Assembly: GCF_002934625.1 (NCBI RefSeq) | Contig: NZ_PTJD01000010.1 | Coordinates: 1 to 64,000 of the forward strand | DNA from: Kineococcus xinjiangensis | GTDB taxonomy: Bacteria > Actinomycetota > Actinomycetes > Actinomycetales > Kineococcaceae | Reading direction: 5' to 3' | DNA length: 64,000 nt | Shown: positions 53,842-62,678 of the stretch, piece by piece | How the letters are laid out: each line of letters begins with the position of its first letter | Numbering within the stretch: the stretch's first letter is position 1 | Position numbers and translations under genes: made by a program | Notes under the pieces: generated by a model | What the model was told of the DNA's origin: nothing | Database searches by the model: none | The model's input: the letters and a program-made list of their open reading frames with translations, nothing else

Positions 53842-54341
53842 CGGTCCTCCTCCCCACCCGGGGCCAGCGAGGTGCCGGCCTGCTCCCCGAGCGTGGACAG
53901 CACCGCCAGCACCAGCCCCACCACCACCAGGTACACCCCGATGTCGAAGATCAGCACGGACGCGAGGGAGACTCCGCCCAGCACCGGCACGTGCGGGTGC
54001 GAGTAGCCGCTCTCCAGCACCTGCCCGCCCCCCAGCCACGGCGCCACGGCCGTCCCCGCCGCCAGCAGCAGGCCCACCCCCAGCACCACCCCCGGCCGCG
54101 GGGTCGCGCCCGCGGCCCGCCGCCCCGCCGAGGTGTCCCCTGCGAGGTAGGCCAGCACCAGCGCCGTGCCCGCCACCAGGCCCGCGATGAAGCCGCCACC
54201 GGGGGCGTTGTGCCCGCGGAAGAGGAAGAACAGCGAGGTCACCAGGACGGCGTGCAGGACGAGCCCGGTGCCGACCTCGAACAGCACGGACGGGCGGCGC
54301 GGGGACGGGGTGCCGGGGCGGGGACCGGCCGGTGTGCTCAC
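53838..54341 (-). CDS. mnhB: Na+/H+ antiporter subunit B
   Basis: 167 residues. Four helices with the MrpB motif FLFRGHNAPGGGFIAGLVAGTALVL and SVLIFDIGVYLVVVGLVLAVL. GTGA overlaps link it to mnhA and mnhC. It is part of the membrane-embedded cation pathway. Confidence 0.95.
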   Translation of the reverse strand: MSTPAGPRPGTPSPRRPSVLFEVGTGLVLHAVLVTSLFFLFRGHNAPGGGFIAGLVAGTALVLAYLAGDTSAGRRAAGATPRPGVVLGVGLLLAAGTAVAPWLGGGQVLESGYSHPHVPVLGGVSLASVLIFDIGVYLVVVGLVLAVLSTLGEQAGTSLAPGGEEDR

Positions 54342-56734
54342 GGCGCCCGCACCTCCGGCTCCTCGCGGCGCACCGCGTCGTGGGGGCCGTCCGCCCCCGG
54401 CCGGCCGCGGCGCAGCGTCAGCACCAGGCTCGACATGCCCAGGGCCGCGATGAGCACCACCGTGATCTCGCCGAGGGTGTCCAGGCCGCGGAAGTCCACC
54501 AGGATGACGTTGACCACGTTCAGCCCGCCGCCCTCCGGCTTGGAGCGGGCCACGAACTCCTCCGCCACGCTCGGCCTGACGCGCACGGACGTCGCCGCCA
54601 GCGTCAGCACCGTCATCCCCACACCCACCGTGACCGCGACCGCGGCGCGCCGCAGCCGCGAGCGCCGCGTCTGCACCGGGAAGCGGCGCGGCAGCAGGCG
54701 CAGCACCAGCAGGAAGATCACCACGGAGAGCGTCTCGACGAGGAACTGCGTCAGGGCCAGGTCCGGGGCGCCCTGCAGCACGTAGAGCGCCGCCACGCCG
54801 TAGCCGACGCCACCCAGCATGAGCACGGCCGCGAAGCGCGACGACGTGCGCGCCGCCGCCAGCGCCGCCAGCGCGATGACGACGCCCACCCCGATCTGCA
54901 CCGGCCGGTCGACGATCACCCCCGGCGCCAGGTCCGCGCCGCGCAGGGCCAGGCCCCCCAGCGGCAGCAGCGTCGCGGACAGCGCGATGACGCCCAGGTA
55001 GCGCGGCAGCGAGCCGCTCTGGGTGCGGCCGGTGACCACGTCCGCGGCGGAGTCCAGCCCGTACACGGCCGCGTCGTAGGTGCGGTCGGCGTCCAGCGCC
55101 TGCGGCAGCACCCGTCCGACGGAGCGCTGCAGCAGCCCCCAGCGCCGCCGCGCGGCCACCAGGGCGACCCCCAGCGCCAGCGTCAGCACCGACAGCAGCA
55201 GCGCCGGCGTCACCCCGTGCCACAGCGCCAGGTGCACCGGCTCGCCCGCGCCCGGGTACGGCGCGGCCACGGCCGAGACCAGCGGGTCCAGCAGCGCGGG
55301 CAGCACCCCCAGCGCCACCGCGGCCGCCGCCAGCACCACCACGGGCGCGACCAGCCCGGCGCCGGGGGCGTGCACGTCCTGCGCCGCCACGGCGCGCTCC
55401 CCGGCCGGCACCGCGTCCAGGTCCTCCGCCCCCGACGGCTGCGGGCGGCCCGCGAAGGCCCCCCACAGGAACCGCCCCGCGTAGCCCAGGGTCAGGACGC
55501 TGCCCAGCACCAGCCCGGCCAGCGCCACCGTCGCGAAGGTGCCCTCGGCCTCGGCGAAGGCCGTGTAGACCTCCTCCTTCGCGATGAACCCCAGCAGCAG
55601 CGGCACGCCCCCCAGGGACAGCGCCGCCACGGTCGCCGCCACCGCCAGCACCGGCATCCGCCGCCCCAGCCCGTCCAGCAGCCGCAGGTCACGGGTGTGG
55701 GCGGCGTGGTCCACGGCGCCCACCGTCAGGAACAGCGCCGCCTTGGCGAAGCCGTGCGCCAGCAGCAGCAGCGCCGCCGCGACCGCCGACTCCGCCGAGC
55801 CCCACGCGGCCACCGCCGTCAGGAAGCCCAGCTGGCTCACCGTCGAGTACGCCATCAGGCTCTTCAGGTCGTGCTGGCGCAGGGACCGCCAGCCGCCCAG
55901 CAGCATCGTCGCGATCCCGACCGACACCAGCAGCGGGCGCCACCAGGACAGCTCGGCGAAGCCGGGCGCCAGCCGCGCCACGAGGTAGACGCCGGCCTTC
56001 ACCATCGCCGCCGCGTGCAGGTAGGCGCTGACGGGCGTGGGGGCGGCCATCGCCGCGGGCAGCCACGGGTGGAACGGCACCTGCGCCGACTTCGTCAGCG
56101 CCCCGAGCAGCACCAGCAGCAGCGCGGCGGTCACCAGGGCGCCCGAGGGGGGCTCGGCCACGATCTCCGACAGGCGGGTGGTGCCGGCCTGCTGCGCCAG
56201 CACGATGAGGCCCAGCAGCATCGCCAGCCCGCCCAGGGTGGTGATGAGCAGCGCCTGCATCGCCGCGCGCCGGGCGGTGCGGTCCTCGTCCGACAGGCCC
56301 ACGAGCAGGTACGACGTGATCGTCGTGGCCTCCCAGAAGACGTACAGGAGGATCACGTCGTCGGCGAGGACCAGGCCGACCATCGCTCCGGCGAAGGCGG
56401 TCAGGGTGGCGGCGAAGCGCACCAGGGGGCTGTCGCGGTCGGCGTAGGAGGCGCAGTAGAGGAAGATCAGGGTTCCGACGCCGCTGACCAGCACCAGCAT
56501 CAGCAGCGACAGGGCGTCCAGGCGCAGCGCCACGGTGAGGTCGAGGCCGGGCACCCAGGGCACCTCGCGCCCCCAGGCCCGGCCGGCGAGCACGTCCGGC
56601 GCCGCCGCGAGCGCGAGGACGACCCCGGAGAGGGGGGCGAGCGCGGCCACGTAGAAGGCGCGGGGCCCGAGCCGGGGAGCCAGCAGCCCCGCGAGCACCG
56701 CCAACCCCGCGTGAGCGGCGAGGACTGCGAGCAC
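54338..56734 (-). CDS. mnhA: Na+/H+ antiporter subunit A
   Basis: 798 residues from a GTG with AGGAGGAGG upstream. The NuoL-like core spans about 1-500 (FWEATTITSYLLVG, KSAQVPFHPWLPAAMAAPTPVSAYLHAAAMVKAG, LKSLMAYSTVSQLG, HGFAKAALFL). The C-terminal extension holds the MbhD/MbhE-like helices (LQGAPDLALTQFLVETLSVVIFLLVL and DFRGLDTLGEITVVLIAALG). First gene of the mnhABCDEFG operon, which exchanges cytoplasmic Na+ for H+ and supports pH, salt and membrane-potential homeostasis. Promoter presumably in the 136-bp gap after rtcB. Confidence 0.97.
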   Translation of the reverse strand: MLAVLAAHAGLAVLAGLLAPRLGPRAFYVAALAPLSGVVLALAAAPDVLAGRAWGREVPWVPGLDLTVALRLDALSLLMLVLVSGVGTLIFLYCASYADRDSPLVRFAATLTAFAGAMVGLVLADDVILLYVFWEATTITSYLLVGLSDEDRTARRAAMQALLITTLGGLAMLLGLIVLAQQAGTTRLSEIVAEPPSGALVTAALLLVLLGALTKSAQVPFHPWLPAAMAAPTPVSAYLHAAAMVKAGVYLVARLAPGFAELSWWRPLLVSVGIATMLLGGWRSLRQHDLKSLMAYSTVSQLGFLTAVAAWGSAESAVAAALLLLAHGFAKAALFLTVGAVDHAAHTRDLRLLDGLGRRMPVLAVAATVAALSLGGVPLLLGFIAKEEVYTAFAEAEGTFATVALAGLVLGSVLTLGYAGRFLWGAFAGRPQPSGAEDLDAVPAGERAVAAQDVHAPGAGLVAPVVVLAAAAVALGVLPALLDPLVSAVAAPYPGAGEPVHLALWHGVTPALLLSVLTLALGVALVAARRRWGLLQRSVGRVLPQALDADRTYDAAVYGLDSAADVVTGRTQSGSLPRYLGVIALSATLLPLGGLALRGADLAPGVIVDRPVQIGVGVVIALAALAAARTSSRFAAVLMLGGVGYGVAALYVLQGAPDLALTQFLVETLSVVIFLLVLRLLPRRFPVQTRRSRLRRAAVAVTVGVGMTVLTLAATSVRVRPSVAEEFVARSKPEGGGLNVVNVILVDFRGLDTLGEITVVLIAALGMSSLVLTLRRGRPGADGPHDAVRREEPEVRAP

Positions 56735-56870
56735 CGACCCTCCTCCTCCTCGCCGCCGTGGAACCTCCCGTGACCCTAGGGGGCCGGGGGTGCCCGCGCA
56801 CTCGCCCGCCCGCCCGGCCGTCCGCTCGGGCAGCTCTCGGCGGGCGCCCGCGAGCGGGGGCGCGGCCGCC

Positions 56871-58046
56871 TCAGTCGCCCTTGACGTTCACCACCTGCCG
56901 CAGCGTGTGCAGGACCTCGACGAGGTCGGCGGCGTCCGCCATCACCCGGTCGACGTCCTTGTAGGCCAGGGGGTGCTCGTCCAGGAAGGCGTCGGTGTCG
57001 CGGTACTCGATGCCCGCCATCGCCTCCCGCAGCTCCGCCACGCTGAACTGCTTGCGCGCCTTCGTCCGCGACAGCCTGCGCCCCGCCCCGTGCGGGGAGG
57101 AGTGCAGGGACAGCTCGTTGCCGAGGCCGCGGACCACGTAGCTCGCCGTCCCCATCGAGCCCGGGACCAGCCCCAGCCGGCCCGCGTCGGCCTGGATGGC
57201 GCCCTTGCGCGAGATCCACAGGTCCCGGCCGAAGTGCCGCTCCGGCTGGGAGAAGTTGTGGTGGCAGTTGATGCGCTCCTGCTCGACCACGTCGGCGCCC
57301 ATGAACTCCGCCAGGCAGGCCACGACCCGGTCCATCATCTCCTCGCGGTTGAGCAGCGCGAAGTGCTGCGCCCACTGCAGGTCGCGCAGGTAGGCGTCGA
57401 ACTCGGGCGTGCCCTCCTCGAGGTGGGCGAGGTCCATGTCCGGCAGCACGAGCCCGGTGCGCTCCGCCAGCCGGCGCGCCACCGCGATGTGCTGCTGGGC
57501 GAGCTTGTTGCCGATGCCGCGCGAGCCGGAGTGCAGGAACAGCCACACCGCGCCGGTCTCGTCGAGGGTCACCTCGATGAAGTGGTTGCCGGAGCCGAGC
57601 GAGCCGAGCTGCAGGTCCCAGTGGGCCAGGACGGCGCCGTAGTCGCGCCGGGCCATCGCCTGCAGCTCCTCGACGCGGGGCGCGGCGGACGGCAGCACCT
57701 TCCGGTTGCGGGCACCGGCGGACAGCGGCACCGCCCGCTCGATCGCCTCGCGCAGCGGCGACAGCCCGCGCTTGCGGGAGCCGCGGGCGCGCAGCTCGTC
57801 CTCCGAGAACTGGCTGCGGACCGCGATCATGCCGCAGCCGATGTCCACCCCCACCGCGGCGGGGATGATCGCGCGCTCGGTGGGGATGACGGAGCCCACG
57901 GTGGCGCCCTTGCCCAGGTGGGCGTCGGGCATCAGGGCCAGGTGCGGCTGCACGAAGGGCAGCTCGCTGGTGCGGCGGGCCTGCTCCAGGGTGTCGGGCT
58001 CGATGTCGGACGCCCAGTTGAGCAGCTTCGGGGTGATCTTCTCCAT
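56871..58046 (-). CDS. rtcB: RtcB-family RNA-splicing ligase
   Basis: 391 residues, the compact bacterial length, from an ATG after GGAGGAG. RtcB joins 2',3'-cyclic phosphate or 3'-phosphate RNA ends to 5'-OH ends using GTP and Mn2+. Metal and nucleotide motifs: GVDIGCGMIAVR, LGSGNHFIE, FLHSGSRGIGNKLA, INCHHNF, and SSPHGAGRRLSR with the guanylylated histidine. No rtcA or archease gene is adjacent. It precedes the Mrp operon on the same strand but is separated by 136 bp, so a functional link is not implied. Confidence 0.95.
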   Translation of the reverse strand: MEKITPKLLNWASDIEPDTLEQARRTSELPFVQPHLALMPDAHLGKGATVGSVIPTERAIIPAAVGVDIGCGMIAVRSQFSEDELRARGSRKRGLSPLREAIERAVPLSAGARNRKVLPSAAPRVEELQAMARRDYGAVLAHWDLQLGSLGSGNHFIEVTLDETGAVWLFLHSGSRGIGNKLAQQHIAVARRLAERTGLVLPDMDLAHLEEGTPEFDAYLRDLQWAQHFALLNREEMMDRVVACLAEFMGADVVEQERINCHHNFSQPERHFGRDLWISRKGAIQADAGRLGLVPGSMGTASYVVRGLGNELSLHSSPHGAGRRLSRTKARKQFSVAELREAMAGIEYRDTDAFLDEHPLAYKDVDRVMADAADLVEVLHTLRQVVNVKGD

Positions 58047-58122
58047 GGCTCTCCTCCCGCTCCCACCCTGCCCCGGACGGGCCGTGCGCCGCCCTCCGGG
58101 AGCGCCGCCACCCCTCTCTCCT

Positions 58123-58244
58123 CCCCGGAAAGGACCCTTTCCGGGGTCCTTTCGCCCTCTCCGGGCCCGGAAAGGGTCCTTTCCGGGGGAGGAGCCCCCG
58201 GGGGAGGAGCCCCCGGGGGAGGAGCCCCCGGGGGAGGAGACCCC
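58123..58244. repeat. Two GGAAAGG palindromes followed by four 15-bp tandem repeats
   Basis: CCCCGGAAAGG-AC-CCTTTCCGGGG (58123-58146) is followed at about 58166-58189 by its inverted counterpart CCCGGAAAGGGTCCTTTCC. Then come four copies of GGGGGAGGAGCCCCC (58185-58244, the last with one change). The block fills the rtcB-metY intergenic region and could form nested hairpins. No gene is seen in 58047-58337. Confidence 0.85.
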
Positions 58245-58337
58245 GAGGGGAGGCGTCGGGGCGGCCAGGGTGCGGGCGGCGTCCCAGCAGGTGAGCGGAG
58301 TTGCTCCGCGGGCACCCCGTGGAGGACCATCGGCGAC

Positions 58338-58430
58338 ATGGCTCCCGGCGCGCTCCTCGACGAGTTCTGGCCGGGCCGCCGTCCTTACCTCTTCGACGGC
58401 TGGTGTCGCCAGGTCAGCTCCCGCCCCTGA
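58338..58430 (+). CDS. Possible 30-residue leader peptide upstream of metY
   Basis: An ATG eleven bases after GGAGGA opens a short frame (MAPGALLDEFWPGRRPYLFDG, then WCRQVSSRP) ending 51 bases before metY. It contains one cysteine and no methionine beyond the start. Its placement suggests an upstream frame that could affect metY expression. No SAM riboswitch is recognisable in this leader. The evidence is positional only. Confidence 0.3.
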   Translation: MAPGALLDEFWPGRRPYLFDGWCRQVSSRP

Positions 58431-58481
58431 CCGGCACGACGCTGCCCCCGCGCAGCAGCCACCCGTCCCCGGAGGACCCCC

Positions 58482-59843
58482 GTGACCGACCCCACCCCTG
58501 CGCACGACCGCGCCCCCGAGCGTCCCCTGCGCTTCGAGACCCTGGCCGTGCACGCCGGGCAGGTGCCCGACGAGGCCACCAGCGCCCGCGCGCTGCCGAT
58601 CTACCAGACCACCAGCTACACCTTCCGCGACTCCGACCACGCGGCCGCCCTCTTCGGCCTGGCCGAGACCGGCAACATCTACACGCGGATCATGAACCCG
58701 ACGCAGGCGGTCGTCGAGGAGCGCATCGCGGCCCTCGAGGGCGGGATCGGGGCCCTGCTGGTCGCCAGCGGGCAGGCCGCCGAGACCCTCGCGATCCTCA
58801 ACATCGCCGAGGCCGGCGACCACGTCGTGGCCAGCCCCCGCCTCTACGGCGGCACCTACAACCTGCTGCGGCACACGCTGCCCAAGTACGGGATCTCCGC
58901 GACGTTCGTGGACGACCCGGACGACCCCTCCTCCTGGGCGCGGGCCGTGCGGCCGGAGACGAAGCTCTTCTTCGCGGAGACGATCTCCAACCCCGCCGGT
59001 GACGTCCTCGACATCGAGGCCGTCGCAGGGGCCGCGCACGCCGCCGGGGTGCCGCTCGTGGTGGACAGCACCGTCGCCACCCCGTACCTCGTGCGGCCGC
59101 TGGAGTGGGGCGCCGACGTCGTCGTGCACTCGGCCACCAAGTACCTCGGCGGGCACGGCACCGCCGTCGCGGGCGTCATCGTCGACGGCGGCCGCTTCGA
59201 CTGGGCCGCCCACGCCGGCCGCTTCCCCGGCCTGACCACCCCCGACCCGAGCTACCACGGCGTCGTCTACACCGATGCGCTCGGCCCGGCCGCCTACATC
59301 GCCAAGGCCCGCGTGCAGCTCCTGCGCGACCTCGGCCCCGCCGCCACCCCGTTCAACGCGTTCCTCATCGCCCAGGGCATCGAGACCCTCGCCCTGCGCA
59401 TGGAGCGGCACGTCGCCAACGCCCAGCGCGTCGCGGAGTGGCTGCAGGCCCACGAGCAGGTCGAGTCCGTGCGCTACGCGGGGCTGCCCGGCTCGCCCTG
59501 GTACGAGCGGGGCCGCAAGTACGCGCCGAAGGGGACGGGTGCGGTGCTGGCGTTCGAGATCGCGGGGGGCCGCGAGGCGGGCCGCGCGTTCGTCGACGCC
59601 CTGACGCTGCACAGCCACGTCGCCAACATCGGCGACGTGCGCTCGCTGGTCATCCACCCCGCCTCGACGACGCACTCGCAGCTCGACGTGGAGGCGCAGC
59701 TCGCCAGCGGGGTGACGCCCGGCCTGGTGCGCCTGGCCGTGGGCATCGAGCACGTCGACGACATCCTCGCCGACCTCGAGACCGGCTTCGCCGCCGCGCG
59801 CAGCGTCGCCGGTTCCGGGGCTGCCGCGACGGCCTCGGCATGA
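58482..59843 (+). CDS. metY: O-acetylhomoserine sulfhydrylase
   Basis: 453 residues from a GTG eight bases after CCGGAGGA. A PLP enzyme of the Cys/Met metabolism family. RFETLAVHAGQ opens the fold, PIYQTTSYTF and GNIYTRIMNPTQAVVEERIAALEGG follow, and SATKYLGGHGTAVAG contains the PLP lysine. The length and the NIGDVRSLVIHPASTTHSQL segment are typical of MetY. It converts O-acetylhomoserine plus sulfide to homocysteine. It overlaps metX by ATGA, so the two consecutive steps of direct-sulfhydrylation methionine synthesis are co-expressed. Confidence 0.96.
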   Translation: MTDPTPAHDRAPERPLRFETLAVHAGQVPDEATSARALPIYQTTSYTFRDSDHAAALFGLAETGNIYTRIMNPTQAVVEERIAALEGGIGALLVASGQAAETLAILNIAEAGDHVVASPRLYGGTYNLLRHTLPKYGISATFVDDPDDPSSWARAVRPETKLFFAETISNPAGDVLDIEAVAGAAHAAGVPLVVDSTVATPYLVRPLEWGADVVVHSATKYLGGHGTAVAGVIVDGGRFDWAAHAGRFPGLTTPDPSYHGVVYTDALGPAAYIAKARVQLLRDLGPAATPFNAFLIAQGIETLALRMERHVANAQRVAEWLQAHEQVESVRYAGLPGSPWYERGRKYAPKGTGAVLAFEIAGGREAGRAFVDALTLHSHVANIGDVRSLVIHPASTTHSQLDVEAQLASGVTPGLVRLAVGIEHVDDILADLETGFAAARSVAGSGAAATASA

Positions 59844-61084
59844 CGGCCGTGGCGCACCCCTCGCAGGCCACGGGCCCGCTGCCGCGTCCGGCGGTGCCCG
59901 ACCAGAGCGCCCGGACGGCGCCCCTGCCGGCGGCCACGGGCGCCTGGCGGGAGGGCGACCCGGTGGCCGGGCGCCGCTTCGCCGACCTCGGCACCCTGCC
60001 CCTCCAGTTCGGCGGCGAGCTGCCCGGGGTGCGGCTGGCGTACGAGACGTGGGGGACGCTGGACGCCGACGGCGGCAACGCGGTCCTCGTCCTGCACGCC
60101 CTCACCGGTGACGCCCACGTCAGCGGCCCCGCCGGTCCCGGCCAGCCCACCCCGGGCTGGTGGGACGGCCTGGTGGGGCCGGGCCTGGCGCTGGACACCG
60201 ACCGCTGGTTCGTCGTGGCGGCCAACGTCCTCGGCGGCTGCCAGGGCAGCACCGGCCCGGCCTCGATCCGCCCGGGCACTGACCGGCCGTGGGGTTCGGC
60301 GTTCCCGCGCGTGACGGTGGCCGACCAGGTCACGGCCGAGGCCCGGCTCGCCGACCACCTCGGCGTCGGGCGCTGGGCGACGGTGATCGGCGGCTCGATG
60401 GGCGGGATGCGCGCGCTGGAGTGGGCCGTCGGGCACCCCGACCGGGTGGGCGCGGCCCTCGTGCTGGCCACCAGCGCCGCCGCGACCGCCGACCAGATCG
60501 GCACGCAGTCGACGCAGATCGCGGTGGTGCGCGCCGACGCCGGCTGGCACGGCGGCGACTACCACGACCTGCCGCCGGGCTGCGGGCCGCACACGGGCCT
60601 CGGCCTGGCCCGCCGCATCGCGCAGCTGACGTACCGCACGGCGGAGGAGCTGCACCTGCGCTTCGGGCGCGACGCCCAGGAGGGCGAGGTCCCGGAGGTC
60701 GGGGGCCGCTACGCGGTGCAGTCCTACCTGGACCACCACGCCGACAAGCTGGTCCGCCGCTTCGACGCGGGCAGCTACGTCGCCCTCACCGACGCGATGA
60801 ACACCTGGGACGTCGGCCGCGGCCGCGGCGGCACGGAGGCGGCCCTGCGCTCCTGCCGCACGCCGCTGGTGGTGGCCGGGGTGGACTCCGACCGCCTCTA
60901 CCCGATCGCGGAGCAGCGGTTCATCGCCGAGGCGGCCGCCGGGACCGTCGGTGGCCTGCGCGTCATCCGCTCGCCGTTCGGCCACGACGGGTTCCTGCTG
61001 GAGGCGGACCAGCTCGTGCCGCTGGTGCTGGAGGCGCTGGAGCTGGGGGAGCGGGCCGGGCGCTCGCCGGCGGGCCGCGCCTGA
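59840..61084 (+). CDS. metX: Homoserine O-acetyltransferase
   Basis: 414 residues, alpha/beta hydrolase fold. LVLHALTGDAHVSGP forms the oxyanion region, NVLGGCQGSTGPAS follows, and the nucleophile elbow is GGSMGGMRALEWA with the catalytic Ser. Near the end are the Asp (VAGVDSDRLYP) and His (FGHDGFLLE). It acetylates homoserine with acetyl-CoA to feed MetY. The start overlaps the metY stop (ATGA). A 20-bp hairpin terminates the operon. Confidence 0.96.
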   Translation: MTAVAHPSQATGPLPRPAVPDQSARTAPLPAATGAWREGDPVAGRRFADLGTLPLQFGGELPGVRLAYETWGTLDADGGNAVLVLHALTGDAHVSGPAGPGQPTPGWWDGLVGPGLALDTDRWFVVAANVLGGCQGSTGPASIRPGTDRPWGSAFPRVTVADQVTAEARLADHLGVGRWATVIGGSMGGMRALEWAVGHPDRVGAALVLATSAAATADQIGTQSTQIAVVRADAGWHGGDYHDLPPGCGPHTGLGLARRIAQLTYRTAEELHLRFGRDAQEGEVPEVGGRYAVQSYLDHHADKLVRRFDAGSYVALTDAMNTWDVGRGRGGTEAALRSCRTPLVVAGVDSDRLYPIAEQRFIAEAAAGTVGGLRVIRSPFGHDGFLLEADQLVPLVLEALELGERAGRSPAGRA

Positions 61085-61103
61085 CCGGCAGTCGCACTGC
61101 AGA

Positions 61104-61146
61104 CGAGGAGAGGGCGCCCCGCCACCGGCGGGGCGCCCTCTCCTCG
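61104..61146. terminator. Strong bidirectional terminator
   Basis: CGAGGAGAGGGCGCCCCGCC pairs perfectly with its complement over 20 bp around a 3-nt loop. It lies between metX (stop 61084) and the convergent dctA (stop 61186). Confidence 0.85.
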
Positions 61147-61185
61147 TGGGCCCGGCTGCGCGCCGGGCCCTGTGCTGCGCGGGTG

Positions 61186-62598
61186 TCAGTGCTGCCGGGC
61201 GCGCGCCACGTCCTCCGGGGACGAGGCGGGCGAGGCGGAGGCCGCCGTCAGGTCGACGTTGTCGGGGCGCGGCGAGTGGTCGTGCGGGTCGCTGCTCATG
61301 CTCGACTCGTCGAAGGGCAGGTCCCCGTCCAGCACCCGGCGGGTGCGGTCCAGGTCCACCTGCTGGGTCCAGGCGCCGATCACGAGCGTGGCGACGGCGT
61401 TGCCGGAGAAGTTCGTCACCGCACGGGCCTCGGACATGAAGCGGTCGATGCCGACGATGAGCCCGACGCCCTCCAGCAGCTCGGGGCGGTGGGAGGACAG
61501 CCCGCCCGCCAGCGTCGCCAGGCCGGCGCCGGTGACGCCCGCGGCGCCCTTCGAGGCGATGATCATGAAGACGAGCAGCGAGACCTGCTCGCCGATCGAG
61601 AGCGGGTCGCCCAGGGCGTTGGCGATGAACAGCGACGCCATCGTGAGGTAGATGGCCGTGCCGTCGAGGTTGAACGAGTAGCCCGTGGGGACCACGATCC
61701 CGACGGTCGTGCGCTGCACGCCCGCGTGCTCCATCTTGGCGATGAGGCGGGGCAGGGCGGTCTCCGAGGAGGAGGTGCCCACGATGAGCAGGTACTCCCG
61801 GGCGAGGTAGCGGAACAGCTTGAAGATCGACATCCCGGTGCTCGCCTTCAGCAGGACCCCGAGGACGACCACGATGAAGAGGAAGCAGGTGGCGTAGAAG
61901 CCGCCCATCAGCCACGCCAGGCTCACGAGGGCGTCGACGCCGGTCTCCCCGACGACCGCGGCGATGGCACCGAAGGCCCCGATGGGAGCCACCCACATGA
62001 TCATGGCGAGGATCTTGAAGATCACCCGCTGTGCCGCGGCGATGGCCTGCAGCGGCCCCTCGCCGCGCTCGCCGAGTGCCTGGATCGCGAAGCCGACCAG
62101 CAGGGCCACGAACAGCGCCTGCAGCACCTCGCCCTCCGTCAGGGCCGAGACGAGGGTGTCCGGGATGATCCCGAGGATGAACTCCGACGTCGACGCGGCC
62201 TCCCCGGCCCGCTCGGCGCCCTCCCCGCGGATCTCCTCGGTCAGCTGCAGCTGCGTGGTGGGCAGGACGTTGCCCACCACCAGGCCGATGACCAGCGCGA
62301 AGCCGGACATGACCATGAAGTACGCCAGGGCGATGCCGCCGACCCGGCCCACCTGGGCGGCCTTCCGCACGGAGCCGATGCCGAGCACGATCGTGCAGAA
62401 GATGATCGGCGCGATCATCATCTTGACCAGGGCCACGAAACCGGTGCCGAGCGGCTTCAGCTCGCGGGCGAACGCGGGGGCGAGCAGGCCGATGGCGATG
62501 CCGAGGGCCACCGCCACGAGGACGCTGATGTACAGGAAGTGGGTGCGGTCCTTCTTCGCCGGCGCGTTCGGGTCGGCGGGGCGAGCGGTAGCGCTCAC
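61186..62598 (-). CDS. dctA: Dicarboxylate:cation symporter (DctA/GltP family)
   Basis: 470 residues from a GTG with AGGAGGAG upstream. DAACS-family transporter: LVKMMIAPIIFCTIVLGI, the serine-rich hairpin VGTSSSETALPRL, PTGYSFNLDGTAIYLTMASLFIA, and DRFMSEARAVTNFSGNAVATLVI with the substrate- and ion-binding Asp/Asn/Arg residues. It imports C4-dicarboxylates or similar acids with Na+ or H+. The tail after the last helix is hydrophilic and acidic. It is divergent from a CitA/DcuS-type kinase, a common sensor-transporter pairing. Confidence 0.94.
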   Translation of the reverse strand: MSATARPADPNAPAKKDRTHFLYISVLVAVALGIAIGLLAPAFARELKPLGTGFVALVKMMIAPIIFCTIVLGIGSVRKAAQVGRVGGIALAYFMVMSGFALVIGLVVGNVLPTTQLQLTEEIRGEGAERAGEAASTSEFILGIIPDTLVSALTEGEVLQALFVALLVGFAIQALGERGEGPLQAIAAAQRVIFKILAMIMWVAPIGAFGAIAAVVGETGVDALVSLAWLMGGFYATCFLFIVVVLGVLLKASTGMSIFKLFRYLAREYLLIVGTSSSETALPRLIAKMEHAGVQRTTVGIVVPTGYSFNLDGTAIYLTMASLFIANALGDPLSIGEQVSLLVFMIIASKGAAGVTGAGLATLAGGLSSHRPELLEGVGLIVGIDRFMSEARAVTNFSGNAVATLVIGAWTQQVDLDRTRRVLDGDLPFDESSMSSDPHDHSPRPDNVDLTAASASPASSPEDVARARQH

Positions 62599-62678
62599 TG
62601 TCTCCTCCTGCTGCGACGCCGGGCGCACTCCACTGTGCGTCCGGTCCTGCAGACCACTCTGAGGGAGAGGGTGTGACG

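Noticed and set aside
51461-56773. Long Gln/His/Arg-rich frames opposite the mnh operon
   Set aside because: Composition is an artefact of reading membrane-protein genes backwards; the minus-strand genes have complete family signatures.
56735-56870. rtcB as part of the Mrp operon
   Set aside because: Although co-oriented, a 136-bp gap separates it from mnhA, whereas the mnh genes overlap or nearly touch, so separate promoters are more likely.
58185-58244. CRISPR-like array
   Set aside because: The 15-bp units are directly contiguous with no spacers, and no cas genes are present.
58245-58481. SAM-II or SAM-IV riboswitch in front of metY
   Set aside because: I looked for the conserved cores by eye and found none; only a possible short leader frame is visible. 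A covariance search would be decisive.
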